NCBI RefSeq assembly: GCF_013414345.1
Contig: NZ_CP058670.1
Coordinates: 310,001 to 374,000 of the forward strand
Source of the DNA: Microcella indica
GTDB lineage: Bacteria; Actinomycetota; Actinomycetes; Actinomycetales; Microbacteriaceae
Length of the DNA: 64,000 nucleotides
Direction of reading: 5' to 3'
Position 1 is the first letter of the stretch; the number at the start of each line of letters is the position of its first letter. Shown in pieces: positions 43,681-52,577 of the stretch. The notes below the pieces were generated by a model. That model saw nothing but the letters and a program-made list of their open reading frames with translations, did no database searches and was not told the DNA's origin. The translations under genes were made by a program, and so were the position numbers.

Positions 43681-43995
43681 CTAGTCGTGGGCACGAGGCT
43701 CGATCCCGAGCGCCGCGCACGCGCGATCGTAGAGCACGACGATCTCCCGTCGAATCTGCGGCCGAGCGCTGATGGGTGCCGTCCACTCCACCCGCAGAGG
43801 GTGCTCCGCCCCCTGGCTCGCGTCTGTCTCGTACACCCACTCTCCCGCCTCGCCGTCGACGCCGACCATGCGCGCACGCACGGCAGCGCGATCACCGAAC
43901 GCTCGGGCGATGAGCAGGTTGTCGTCGGCGTGATCCCCGTTCATGTGGGTGAGCACGCCCGCGACGATGGCGGGGTCGAAACTGGTCACACCCAC
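43681..43995 (-). CDS. DUF2470 domain protein (heme-utilisation-like)
   Basis: 104 residues, GTG start (43995; GTG 43989 possible). Single DUF2470 domain: VAGVLTHMNGDHADDNLLIARAFG with the family H-M-N-x-D-H motif, then VRMVGVDGEAGEWVYETDASQGAEHPLRVEWTAPI. This domain forms the C-terminal part of HugZ/HutZ heme-utilisation proteins. Stand-alone versions are common in Actinobacteria. It is on the same strand just upstream of heme oxygenase (110-bp gap holding the iron box), which makes a role in heme handling likely. His residues in the motif could be heme or metal ligands. Confidence 0.85.
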   Translation of the reverse strand: MGVTSFDPAIVAGVLTHMNGDHADDNLLIARAFGDRAAVRARMVGVDGEAGEWVYETDASQGAEHPLRVEWTAPISARPQIRREIVVLYDRACAALGIEPRAHD

Positions 43996-44018
43996 CAGAC
44001 TAGGGCGCGGAGCATCGG

Positions 44019-44309
44019 TCAGCGCAGGAAGAGCCGGGCGTTCTGATGCTCTATCTCGGCGTAGTGCTGCCCCGCGTGCGCGAGCGCCTCGGTCAGGGCG
44101 CCGAGTGACTGCTCGACCCGCTGCTGCGTCGCGCTCCAGTCAGCGACGAGCGATTGGAAGGCGCTCGCGGCGGAGCCCGTCCACGATCCCTGCAGCGACA
44201 CGAGCTGGTTCTGCAGCGCGGCGACCTCTGCCTGGATGCGCCCGATCGACCCGCGGGCTGCGCCCGTTGCCGAGATCACCGCATCGCTGTCCACCTGATA
44301 TCGCGTCAT
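44019..44309 (-). CDS. WXG100 (ESAT-6-like) protein
   Basis: 96 residues, two helices around the W-x-G turn: VSLQGSWTGSAASAFQSLVADW (W-T-G). It has no Cys. WXG100 proteins are usually small secreted substrates or partners of ESX/type VII secretion systems, but no EccC-like ATPase or other ESX gene is in the window. It may use a system encoded elsewhere. AGGAGG precedes the ATG. The C-terminal half lacks an evident YxxxD/E export motif (the nearest is YAEIEHQ), so export is uncertain. Confidence 0.9.
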   Translation of the reverse strand: MTRYQVDSDAVISATGAARGSIGRIQAEVAALQNQLVSLQGSWTGSAASAFQSLVADWSATQQRVEQSLGALTEALAHAGQHYAEIEHQNARLFLR

Positions 44310-44368
44310 GACGTCCTCCTGTCCCGCAAGGGCGAGCCCCCCGCTGCACAGCAGAGTAGGAGCGCGCG

Positions 44369-46105
44369 TCAGGAGCCGGATGCCGCGTCGGCCCCCTGCT
44401 CACCTGCGGGTGTCTCGTCGCTCTTGGGGAGGAGCGGCAGGGTGACTCGGAAGGTCGCGCCGCCGCCCGGGGTGTCGACAACGTCGATGCGGCCATGGTG
44501 GTGATCGACGATGGAGGCAGCGATCGCGAGACCGAGACCAGAGCCGCCTGTGTCTCGGGCCCGCGAGGAGTCGGCGCGGAAGAAGCGCTGGAAGATCTTC
44601 TCCTTCAACTGCGGCGGGATGCCCTCGCCATGGTCGACGACCGCGATCGTGCCGAGTCCCAAGAGAGGGTCCGCCCCTACCGCGATCTCGAGCGGAGACC
44701 CCTCGGGCGTGAACCGCACCGCGTTGCCGATGAGGTTGGTGATCACTTGGCGCAACTTGTTCTCCTCGCCGAGCACCACGGCGGGCGCGGGAGGTGAGGA
44801 GGCCTCGGGGGCCTCGGGCTCGGTCACCACCGAGCGGCCTCGGCGGCGACGCAGTCGCGCGAGAGCCGAGCCGGCCAGCGCGATCGCGCCGGTTGGGGCT
44901 GGGGCGCTCGGCGACTCGGCGGGGTCGGCGTGAGCGGTGCGGCTCGCAGCCTCGGGGGCGTCGGCCGGGGCATCCTTCTCGATCGCCTCGCCCTCGGGTG
45001 CGTACTCGTCGAGGACGACCGTCACCTCGCGGTCCGGTGCGCCCGCCATGGCGTCGAGGGCCGCATCGCGAGCGAGGTCGGCCAGGTCGACGGGCGCCAG
45101 CTCGAGAGGGCGCGACTCGTCGAGCCGCGCGAGCTCGAGCAGGTCGGCCACGAGGGCGCCCATGCGCACGGCCTCCTTCTCGATGCGCTCCATCGCCTGA
45201 GCGACATCCTCGGGCTTCTGCAGGGCTCCCATGCGGTACAGCTCGGCGTAGCCCCGCACCGAGACAAGCGGAGTGCGCAACTCGTGGCTGGCGTCGCCGA
45301 CGAAGCGTCGCATCTGGCTGATCGTCGCGGCGCGGTCGGCGAACGCCCGGTCGATGCGCGAGAGCATCGTGTTGAGAGAGCGGTTGAGTCGGCCGACCTC
45401 GGTGTTGGGGGTCGCTCCGCCCAGTCGCTGGCTGAAGTCGCCTCCCGCAAACCGCGCGGCCGTCGCCTCCACGTCGCGCAACGGTCGGAACGTGGAGGTC
45501 ACGAGCAGGCGCGTCAGGGCAGCGCTGAGGATGACGACGACGAGACCGAAGCCCAGGAAGATCGAGGCGAACGACCCGATCACGCCGTTCGTGTCGGCCA
45601 GGTCGGCGCCGATCACGAGGGTCGCGGCGTGCGTCGTCTCCGACTCGCTGTCGACGACGGCGAGAGGGAAGGTCGCCACGCGCCACTGGGTCGTGCGGTC
45701 CTGGCTCGCGACGGTGATGCCGCCCTCGACGCGCTCGAGGTACTCGGCGGTCAGTCGCGAGACGTCGGGTGCGCGATCCCGGCTCGCGGAGCCCACGTTG
45801 TCGTCGATGATGACGCCGTCCCCGGCGACGGCGCCGAAGTAGAACTGGCTGGAGAAGACAGACGGAGTCAGCTCGTCGAAGGAGGCGAAGTCTTCGAGGC
45901 TGAAGGTCGCGGGCGACTGCGGCACCTGCTCTTCGGCGACCTGCAGCAGCTGCCGGTCGACTTCGTCGACGAGCGTGCGCTGCAGCACCGTGAGGGTGCC
46001 CATGCCGACGACGAGCAGACCTACGGTGACGACGAGGACGGTCACGCCGGTGATCTTGGAGCGTAGGGAGATGCCCTCCCACCACTGCGTCAGCTGCTCA
46101 TGCAT
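44369..46105 (-). CDS. Sensor histidine kinase, OmpR-partner type
   Basis: 578 residues. TM1 (about 18-40), an extracytoplasmic sensor of about 130 residues, TM2 (about 178-200), HAMP (about 200-253), DHp with DASHELRTPL (His274), and a CA domain with N-box NLIGNAVRFTPEG, DHGEGIPP, FFRADSSRARDTGGSGLGLAIA. Between DHp and CA is an insertion of about 70 Ala/Pro/Glu-rich residues (about 369-440). Adjacent upstream on the same strand is its response regulator (12-bp gap). The sensor region resembles actinobacterial PhoR/TcrY-type kinases. Stimulus unknown. Confidence 0.93.
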   Translation of the reverse strand: MHEQLTQWWEGISLRSKITGVTVLVVTVGLLVVGMGTLTVLQRTLVDEVDRQLLQVAEEQVPQSPATFSLEDFASFDELTPSVFSSQFYFGAVAGDGVIIDDNVGSASRDRAPDVSRLTAEYLERVEGGITVASQDRTTQWRVATFPLAVVDSESETTHAATLVIGADLADTNGVIGSFASIFLGFGLVVVILSAALTRLLVTSTFRPLRDVEATAARFAGGDFSQRLGGATPNTEVGRLNRSLNTMLSRIDRAFADRAATISQMRRFVGDASHELRTPLVSVRGYAELYRMGALQKPEDVAQAMERIEKEAVRMGALVADLLELARLDESRPLELAPVDLADLARDAALDAMAGAPDREVTVVLDEYAPEGEAIEKDAPADAPEAASRTAHADPAESPSAPAPTGAIALAGSALARLRRRRGRSVVTEPEAPEASSPPAPAVVLGEENKLRQVITNLIGNAVRFTPEGSPLEIAVGADPLLGLGTIAVVDHGEGIPPQLKEKIFQRFFRADSSRARDTGGSGLGLAIAASIVDHHHGRIDVVDTPGGGATFRVTLPLLPKSDETPAGEQGADAASGS

Positions 46106-46117
46106 CGGGAGCCAAGG

Positions 46118-46810
46118 CTAGACCTTGGCCGCCTTGAGCATGTAGCCGAACCCCCGCTTGGTCTGGATGAGCGGCTCATCGGTGTGCTGGTCGAGCTTGC
46201 GGCGCAGGTACGAGATGTAGCTCTCGACGATGCCAGCGTCGCCGTTGAAGTCGTACTCCCACACGTGGTCGAGAATCTGCGCCTTCGAGAGCACACGGTT
46301 GGGGTTGAGCATGAGGTAGCGCAAGAGCTTGAACTCGGTGGGGCTCAACTCGATGACGGCGTCGCCGACCGTGACCTCGTGCGTGTCCTGGTCCATGATG
46401 AGCTCGCCCGTGCGGATGACGGCGTCGTCCTCCTCCTGCATGGTGCGGCGCAGGATCGCCTTGATGCGTGCGACGATCTCGTCGAGGCTGAACGGCTTGG
46501 TGACGTAGTCGTCGCCGCCGACCGTCAGACCCATGATCTTGTCGTCGGTGTCGTCCTTCGCGGTGAGGAAGAGGATGGGGCTTGTGTAGCCGCTCGACCG
46601 CAGGCGCTTGGTGACGCCGAACCCGTTGATGTCGGGCAGCATCACGTCGAGGATGATGAGGTCGGGCTCCTCTTCGAGCACGGCGGAGATCGCCTGCGCC
46701 CCGTTGCTCACGGCGCGCACGGCGAAGCCGGCGAACCGCAGGCTCGTCGTCAGGAGGTCGCGGATGTTCGGCTCGTCATCGACGATGAGAATCTTGGGTC
46801 CGTCAGGCAT
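46118..46810 (-). CDS. Response regulator, OmpR/PhoP-like
   Basis: 230 residues. Receiver with D11-D12, phospho-acceptor Asp55 (LIILDVMLPD), Thr83 (FLTAKDD) and Lys105 (YVTKPFSLDE). Winged-helix DNA-binding domain: VELSPTEFKLLRYLMLNPNRVLSKAQILDHVWEYDFNGDAGIVESYISYLRRKLD (about 150-205). The close match to mycobacterial PhoP/TcrX-type regulators is by eye. It is followed by its kinase in the same operon. The start ATG 46810 has a short 5' region with no second start. Confidence 0.95.
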   Translation of the reverse strand: MPDGPKILIVDDEPNIRDLLTTSLRFAGFAVRAVSNGAQAISAVLEEEPDLIILDVMLPDINGFGVTKRLRSSGYTSPILFLTAKDDTDDKIMGLTVGGDDYVTKPFSLDEIVARIKAILRRTMQEEDDAVIRTGELIMDQDTHEVTVGDAVIELSPTEFKLLRYLMLNPNRVLSKAQILDHVWEYDFNGDAGIVESYISYLRRKLDQHTDEPLIQTKRGFGYMLKAAKV

Positions 46811-46926
46811 GGGGCCATTCTCTGCGCGTTTGTTGTGGGTTTCCTGAATGCCCGAAGGGCGCCGTCGGTCTCGCCCGCTCCCATCGATTCCTCAACATTG
46901 TCGGATGCTCGGCCTAGGGTTCCCGT

Positions 46927-47628
46927 ATGAACATTGTGCTCATCCCCGGCTTCTGGCTCGACGGCGCTTCGTGGTCGGGCGTGACACCTCCTCTCGCGAG
47001 GGCCGGCCACACCGTCCACACTCCCACCATGCCCGGCAAGCGGCAGGGTGACCGAGCTCTGTCGGGCATCGGGCTCCACGATCACGTCGATGCCGTGCTG
47101 GAGATCGTGGACGCGGTCGCGTCCCCCGTCGTGCTCGTCGGGCACTCTGGCGGGGGCAGCATCGCCTGGGCGGCGGCTGATGCGCGCCCGGCGGATATCG
47201 CGAGGGTCATCTTCGTCGACGCTCTGCCGTTCCCCGACGGCAGCGCCATCAACGACGAGCTCCCCGTCGAGGGCGACCGCATTCCGCTCCCCGAGTGGGG
47301 CTTCTTCGAGGCGGAGGACCTCGTCGATCTCGATGACACCCTGCGCGAGCGATTCCGCACGATCGCGCTTCCGGAACCTGCCGCGGTCGCCACCGATCCT
47401 CAGACGCTCCACGACGAGGCACGATTCGCGGTTCCGGTGACGGTCATCGCGTGCGAGTTCCCCGAGGCGATGCTGCGTGATGCGATCTCGGCCGGCGCGC
47501 CCTGGACGAGCGAGCTGGCTCAGCTCGAGCAGCTGGAGATCATCGAGCTGCCCACCGGCCACTGGCCGCAGTTCACGAAGCCCGCCGAGCTGGCGCAGAG
47601 CATCCTCGCCGCCGTCGATCGCGGCTGA
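46927..47628 (+). CDS. Alpha/beta hydrolase
   Basis: 233 residues. Leaderless-type gene: TAGGGT (46914-46919) is seven bases before ATG. Nucleophile elbow LVGHSGGGSIAW (G-H-S-G-G, Ser), oxyanion strand IVLIPGFWLDGASWSGV near the N-terminus, an acidic segment DALPFPDG after the core and a terminal His in LPTGHWPQFTKP. This resembles small esterase or lactonase-type hydrolases. The substrate is unknown. Divergent from the two-component operon. Confidence 0.88.
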   Translation: MNIVLIPGFWLDGASWSGVTPPLARAGHTVHTPTMPGKRQGDRALSGIGLHDHVDAVLEIVDAVASPVVLVGHSGGGSIAWAAADARPADIARVIFVDALPFPDGSAINDELPVEGDRIPLPEWGFFEAEDLVDLDDTLRERFRTIALPEPAAVATDPQTLHDEARFAVPVTVIACEFPEAMLRDAISAGAPWTSELAQLEQLEIIELPTGHWPQFTKPAELAQSILAAVDRG

Positions 47629-47689
47629 CACGCCGCGCTGACCTGTTCGGGGGCGTGCCGTCGCGAGCGCCCGGGCCGAGGATCGTTGC

Positions 47690-48229
47690 GTGAAGAGGCT
47701 TCGTTCCATCGCCCTGGTTGTCGCGCTCGCCCTCGGTAGCGGTGCGCTGCTCGCCGCTCCGGCCCACGCGGCGCCCCAGACGCTCTTCGGCACCACCGTC
47801 GACACGGTTGCCCAGCCCTCGGGCGAGAGCGTGCTCGGCGACACCGCCCATGTGCTCTCGATCGGCAGTTCAGTTGACTCGACACTCGGCGCGGCGAGAG
47901 GGCTCGATGTGGTCGTCACCCTCCGGGAGAACGGCACCGACCTCGTGACCTGCACGATCCCGGCGGGCAGTCTCTCGTGCAGTCTGTTCACAGGCGACCT
48001 GCTCGCGCCGGGTACGCACGCGGTCAGCCTCGTCGCCAGTTCGTCAGGGCGTGATGTCGTGATCGCGTACTTCCCGTTCGACGTACCCGAGGTCCCCGTC
48101 GAGGCGGAGCTCGCGGCGACCGGCGCGGTCGGGGAGGGCGCACTCGCCCTCGGCTCGCTCGCACTCCTCGGCGGCGGCCTTCTTCTGGTCGCCGCGGCTC
48201 ATCGTCGCCGCAGCGCTCGAGCCGCCTAG
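47690..48229 (+). CDS. Secreted protein with LAATG sortase-E motif
   Basis: 179 residues, GTG start. Signal peptide (about 1-27, ending PAHAAPQ). The mature part has no recognised domain but is rich in beta-strand-like stretches, including a CTIPAGSLSC pair that could form a disulfide. Near the end LAATG (about residues 143-147) precedes a hydrophobic segment and HRRRSARAA, the cell-wall sorting signal layout; LAxTG is the site of class E sortases in high-GC Gram-positives. The sortase gene itself is not in the window. Confidence 0.8.
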   Translation: MKRLRSIALVVALALGSGALLAAPAHAAPQTLFGTTVDTVAQPSGESVLGDTAHVLSIGSSVDSTLGAARGLDVVVTLRENGTDLVTCTIPAGSLSCSLFTGDLLAPGTHAVSLVASSSGRDVVIAYFPFDVPEVPVEAELAATGAVGEGALALGSLALLGGGLLLVAAAHRRRSARAA

Positions 48230-48239
48230 CGCGAGCGAC

Positions 48240-49892
48240 TCACGCAGCAGCAGCGGCGATCGCGCTCGCGTCGAGGATCTCGTAGCTGTACCCCTGCTCG
48301 GCGAGGAAGCGCTGACGGTTCTGGGCGAAGTCCTGGTCGACGGTGTCGCGCGCGACGAGAGTGTAGAAGCTCGCGGGGATTCCGCTCTGCTTCGGCCGCA
48401 GCAGGCGCCCGAGACGCTGCGCCTCCTCCTGGCGGGAGCCGAACGAACCCGACACCTGGATCGCGACCGTGGCCTCGGGGAGGTCAACCGAGAAGTTGGC
48501 GACCTTGGAGACGACGAGCACCGGAGTGCGGCCATCCCGGAACTCCTGGTACAGCCGCTCGCGCTCTGCGACGGACGTGGACCCCGTCAGCTGCGGCACG
48601 TCCAAAGCATCGGCGAGCTCCTCGATCTGGTCGAGATACTGACCGATGATGAGGATGCGCTCGCCCGAGTGCTGCGCCACGAGACGCTTCACGATGTCGA
48701 GCTTGGCGGGTGCGGTCGCCGCGAGCCGGTAGCGCTGGTCGTCGGCGCTCGCCGCATACTCGAGGCGCTCGCTCGCCGGCAGGTCGACGCGCACCTCGAA
48801 GCAGCTCGCTGGTGAGATGAAGCCCTGCGCCTCGATCTCCTTCCACGGGGCGTCGAAGCGCTTCGGGCCGATGAGACTGAAGACGTCGCCCTCGCGGCCG
48901 TCCTCTCGCACGAGCGTCGCCGTGAGGCCCAAGCGGCGACGGGCCTGCAGCTCGGCCGTGAGCTTGAAGACCGGCGCGGGCAGCAGGTGCACCTCGTCGT
49001 AGACGATGAGACCCCAGTCGAGGGCGTCGAGCAGGGCGAGGTGCGCGTACTCGCCTTTCCGCTTGGCGGTGAGGATCTGGTAGGTCGCGATCGTGACCGG
49101 CTTGACCTCCTTCACCTGGCCGGAGTACTCGCCGATCTCCTCCTCGGTGAGGCTCGTGCGCGCCAGCAGCTCGGCACGCCACTGCCGCGCCGAGACCGTG
49201 TTGGTGACGAGGATGAGGGTCGTCGTGCCCGCCTGCGCCATCGCGCCAGCGCCGACGAGTGTCTTGCCGGCACCGCAGGGCAGCACGACGACGCCGGAGC
49301 CGCCCACGAAGAACTGGTCGATCGCGTGCTGCTGGTAGGGCCGCAGCCCCCAGTCAGCGAGGTCGAGGTCGATGTCGTGAGGAGTGCCAGGAGTGTAGCC
49401 GGCGAGATCCTCGGCCGGCCACCCGATCTTGACGAGCTCCTGCTTCACCTGCCCACGAGCCCACGCCGCGAGCTCGTAGCTGTGCTGGTCGATGCGGCGC
49501 GCGAGCAGCGGGGCGACCTTGCGGTTGGAGGCGATCTCGGTGAGCACGGCCGTGTCGGTCGAGCGCAGCACGAGCATCCCGTCGTCATCCCGCTCGATGA
49601 CGAGCCGCCCGTAGCGGCCCACCGTCTCGGTGATGTCGGTCGCGACCGACTGCGGCACCGGAAACTTCGAGTAGCGGTCGAGCACGGCGAGCATCTCGGC
49701 GGCCTCGTGACCGGCCGCCCGAGCGTTCCACAGCCCCAGCCGCGTGATGCGGTAGGTGTGCACGTGCTCGGGTGCGCGCTCGAGCTCGGCGAACACGGCG
49801 AGGGCGTGGCGGGCCTCCTCCGCCTGGCCGTTGGCGACCTCCAGCAGCACGGTGCGGTCGCTCTGAACGATGAGGGGGCCGTCAGGATTCAT
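48240..49892 (-). CDS. XPB-family DNA helicase
   Basis: 550 residues from ATG 49892, preferred over upstream codons of the open frame because the family N-terminus MNPDGPLIVQSDRTVLLEV starts there. SF2 helicase related to eukaryotic XPB/Ssl2 (Rv0861c-type). After an N-terminal XPB-like domain come Walker A LPCGAGKTLVG, ITTNTVSARQW-type Ia, VYDEVHLL (DEAH-like) and C-terminal QRLGRLLRPK (motif VI). These helicases have 3'-5' unwinding activity and are linked to DNA repair. It lies just downstream of its partner protein (71 bp). Confidence 0.94.
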   Translation of the reverse strand: MNPDGPLIVQSDRTVLLEVANGQAEEARHALAVFAELERAPEHVHTYRITRLGLWNARAAGHEAAEMLAVLDRYSKFPVPQSVATDITETVGRYGRLVIERDDDGMLVLRSTDTAVLTEIASNRKVAPLLARRIDQHSYELAAWARGQVKQELVKIGWPAEDLAGYTPGTPHDIDLDLADWGLRPYQQHAIDQFFVGGSGVVVLPCGAGKTLVGAGAMAQAGTTTLILVTNTVSARQWRAELLARTSLTEEEIGEYSGQVKEVKPVTIATYQILTAKRKGEYAHLALLDALDWGLIVYDEVHLLPAPVFKLTAELQARRRLGLTATLVREDGREGDVFSLIGPKRFDAPWKEIEAQGFISPASCFEVRVDLPASERLEYAASADDQRYRLAATAPAKLDIVKRLVAQHSGERILIIGQYLDQIEELADALDVPQLTGSTSVAERERLYQEFRDGRTPVLVVSKVANFSVDLPEATVAIQVSGSFGSRQEEAQRLGRLLRPKQSGIPASFYTLVARDTVDQDFAQNRQRFLAEQGYSYEILDASAIAAAAA

Positions 49893-49963
49893 AACGGGCC
49901 AGTCTAGAGCGCGCGGCTGAGAGCGCCGGTACGGGATGCGCGGCGCACGGTGCGCGTGGGCCG

Positions 49964-51811
49964 CTACTCGAGCGGCTCGAGGCCCGTGATGCTCGCGATC
50001 GGCAGGGTGCGCTCGACGTCGGCGTCGCGGTCCCGCCCGCGAACGCGTCCCGCCGCGATGCCGGTCGGCTCGAGGTCGAAGGAGCGCTCGCTGCCGTCGG
50101 GCAGCCGCACGGTCGCGCGCACCGCGAGCTTGCCGCGCACGGCGAGCTCCCACTGGCGCCCCACCCACGCGTCATCCCCGTCGGTGCCGACGGTCGAGCC
50201 GCTGCGGATGCGCGCCACGGCGTCAGCGACAGGATCGGTGACGCTCACGGGCGCAACCGGCCGGGTGCGACCCGGGCGCTCCGGAGCGGGAAATCCGTCG
50301 GCGGGCGCTGCGGGGTACCGCGCGTCGATGAGGGTCCACAACACGACGGCGGGCTCGAAGCGGCTCACCGCTCGACCCGGGCTCGACAGCTGCAGCCCGA
50401 GCGGAGCAATGGCGGCGTCGACGAGCAGCGAGTCCAGCAGCAGACGATCCTCGCTCGTGACGAGTGCGCGGGCACCGCCGCGCTCGCCGTCGTCGGCGGG
50501 CGCCACCCGCACGCTGCCGTAGCGCGCGGCGGTCTCGCGGATCAGGTACTCGACCGGTTGCGGAACACCGGTGAGCGACAGCTGCTCGAGGAACGCCAGC
50601 AGCTCCTCCGCCGACTCGCCGAGAGCCACGGCCCGCGTGACGCTGTCGGCGGTGACCCGGTAGCGGCCGGCCAGCCCCGCGCTCTCCACGTCGGCGAGGC
50701 GACGCAGTCGCTCGTCGAGGTGGGCCGCGAGCGGGCCGGGGGAGACCACGGTGAGGTCGTGCTGCAGGTACACCTGGTCGACATCCGGGGGCACGAGCGG
50801 CGCGAGCACGGCGCTCGCCGCGGCTGCGCCCCGGCTCAGGAGCGCGGCACCCATCGTGCTCGCGCGGCCGTCGGCGGTCACCCCGAGGCGCTCGCCCTGC
50901 GCGCCGCGGCGCGCCATCCTCGTATCGAGTGCGTCACCGCCCGCGGGGTACAGCCAGTGCACGAAGTCGGTGAGCGCTGCTCCCCAGCGTGCGAGCGGGC
51001 GTGAGGCGAGCAGCTCGACGAGTTCGACGGGCAGCAGCGCCACCCAGGCCTCGGCGACCTGCTGCCAGCGGTCGGCGAGGGGTGCGCGCCGCCACTCGTC
51101 GGAGCGAGTGGTCGCCCGAGTGAAGCCCTCGTCGTCCTCCACGAGGTCGGCGAGCGACGCGAGATCGAGGAGGAGGGGCAGCTCGTCGAGCTCGACTCCC
51201 GCGACCTCGGCGAGCCGCTTGGCGTCGGGCAGCGAGAGCCCGCCGCGGGCGAGGAGTCGCCCTGGCGCCTCCGCGAGGGCGAGAACGATCTCGGTGAGCT
51301 GCGTCGTCGTCGTGAAAGCGCGCTCGGCTGCGCCGCGATCGACGGACGCGCGGTCGGCGTCGTCCACCGCATCGAGAGAGACCGGCGGATGCTCGGAGGT
51401 CAGCGCCTCGGAGCCGGGAAGGCCGCGCTGCGGCCACTGCGCGAGCTCGGCGACCACCGTCGGCCAGACCGTGACGGTGTCGTCGACGAGGTCGATGAGC
51501 ACAGCATCCAGCGCCGCATGGAGGTCGCTGCGCACCTGGTCGACCGGGCGGTCCAGCCGCCGCGCCACGTCGGCGACCGGCATCGACTCCGCCTCGCCCG
51601 CGGTCACGAGCGCGGCGAGCGTCGGCCTGGTCTGGCGCGCGAGAGTGATGCCGATCGCCGCAGGGTCGAGCAGCGCCTCGGCGAGGTCGAAGATGTCGCG
51701 CAGCGACGTCGGGGAGATCGAGCGCTCACGGATGATGCGCGTCACGCTCGCGTCATCGAGGTCGCGCAGTCGCGCGGCGAGCGCGAGGGAGGCTGAGCTA
51801 GTTGCCGGCAT
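49964..51811 (-). CDS. XPB-associated protein (helicase C-terminal domain-like)
   Basis: 615 residues from ATG 51811. N-terminal helical region (about 1-120) includes ISPTSLRDIFDLAEALLDP. The middle holds winged-helix-like repeats. The C-terminal third includes VYLQHDLTVVSPGPLAAHLDERLRRLADVESAGLAGRYRVTADSV, typical of the helicase-associated (XPB/Ssl2-like N-terminal) proteins that precede XPB genes in Actinobacteria (Rv0862c-type). It is adjacent to the XPB helicase on the same strand and likely forms a complex with it. Its start overlaps the end of the small membrane-protein gene by 14 bp. Function otherwise not described to me. Confidence 0.85.
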   Translation of the reverse strand: MPATSSASLALAARLRDLDDASVTRIIRERSISPTSLRDIFDLAEALLDPAAIGITLARQTRPTLAALVTAGEAESMPVADVARRLDRPVDQVRSDLHAALDAVLIDLVDDTVTVWPTVVAELAQWPQRGLPGSEALTSEHPPVSLDAVDDADRASVDRGAAERAFTTTTQLTEIVLALAEAPGRLLARGGLSLPDAKRLAEVAGVELDELPLLLDLASLADLVEDDEGFTRATTRSDEWRRAPLADRWQQVAEAWVALLPVELVELLASRPLARWGAALTDFVHWLYPAGGDALDTRMARRGAQGERLGVTADGRASTMGAALLSRGAAAASAVLAPLVPPDVDQVYLQHDLTVVSPGPLAAHLDERLRRLADVESAGLAGRYRVTADSVTRAVALGESAEELLAFLEQLSLTGVPQPVEYLIRETAARYGSVRVAPADDGERGGARALVTSEDRLLLDSLLVDAAIAPLGLQLSSPGRAVSRFEPAVVLWTLIDARYPAAPADGFPAPERPGRTRPVAPVSVTDPVADAVARIRSGSTVGTDGDDAWVGRQWELAVRGKLAVRATVRLPDGSERSFDLEPTGIAAGRVRGRDRDADVERTLPIASITGLEPLE

Positions 51812-52049
51812 CCTTGGCAGCTCGCCCCCGGCGCACAGCACTGACGACGAGCAGCACGATGATGAGGACGAAGCCGATCGGCAGGCCGACGAGCGGCATC
51901 ATCGTCACGAGAGGCCAGATGCCCTCGGCGAAGTCGCCCCGTTCGAGACCCGCCGCAGTGCCGGCGATGAGGGCGACGAAGCTCGCGAGGCTCAGCAGGA
52001 TGACGCCTGCGACCATGTAGGCGAGCACGCGCTCGACGCGGTTGCTCAT
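51798..52049 (-). CDS. Small two-helix membrane protein
   Basis: 83 residues, start ATG 52049. Two hydrophobic helices, AYMVAGVILLSLASFVALIAG (about 10-30) and LVTMMPLVGLPIGFVLIIVLLVVSAV (about 46-71), followed by RRGRAAKDAGN. It overlaps the XPB-associated gene by 14 bp, so probably is coupled to it. No recognised family, though similar small membrane proteins occur next to these helicase genes in related genomes. The function is unknown. Confidence 0.75.
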   Translation of the reverse strand: MSNRVERVLAYMVAGVILLSLASFVALIAGTAAGLERGDFAEGIWPLVTMMPLVGLPIGFVLIIVLLVVSAVRRGRAAKDAGN

Positions 52050-52196
52050 CACGAACGATTCTTCTGGCACCCGTCCAGGGTAGTGCCGCATGCTGAAAGG
52101 CTCGTACCCCGTTTCCTGGGGCCATCCTGCGGCGGTATCCTCGGGGTTCGAGCACCGCGCTCGACACGACAGCGAACGCGAGGGGACACAACGCTC

Positions 52197-52577
52197 ATGC
52201 CCACCGGCAAGGTCAAGTTCTACGACCAGGAGAAAGGGTTCGGCTTCATCGCGTCCGACGACGGCGACGAGGTCTTCCTGCACGCCTCCGCCCTGCCCGA
52301 GGGGGCGGTCATCAAGGCCGGCACCCGGCTCGAGTTCGGCGTCGCCGACGGCAAGCGGGGCGCACAGGCGCTGTCGGTGCGCGTGCTGGAGAGCCGGCCG
52401 ACGCTGAGCACCCTCAACCGCAAGTCGGCCGACGACATGGCCGTCATCATCGAAGACCTCGTCGGCCTGCTCGACGGCATCGGTGCCAACCTCAAGCGGG
52501 GCCGCTACCCCGACGCCGCCCACGGTCGCAAGATCGCCACTGTGCTGCGCAAGGTCGCGGACGATCTCGATGCCTAG
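52197..52577 (+). CDS. Cold-shock-domain protein with C-terminal extension
   Basis: 126 residues from ATG 52197. The N-terminal 65 residues form a cold-shock domain with RNP1 KGFGFIAS and RNP2 VFLHASAL (FLHAS variant). A C-terminal extension (about 66-126) follows, LSTLNRKSADDMAVIIEDLVGLLDGIGANLKRGRYPD. This CspB-with-tail type is common in Actinobacteria. The next gene (DUF3027) starts inside its last codons (8-bp overlap), so the two are coupled. The tail may bind a partner or RNA. Confidence 0.92.
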   Translation: MPTGKVKFYDQEKGFGFIASDDGDEVFLHASALPEGAVIKAGTRLEFGVADGKRGAQALSVRVLESRPTLSTLNRKSADDMAVIIEDLVGLLDGIGANLKRGRYPDAAHGRKIATVLRKVADDLDA

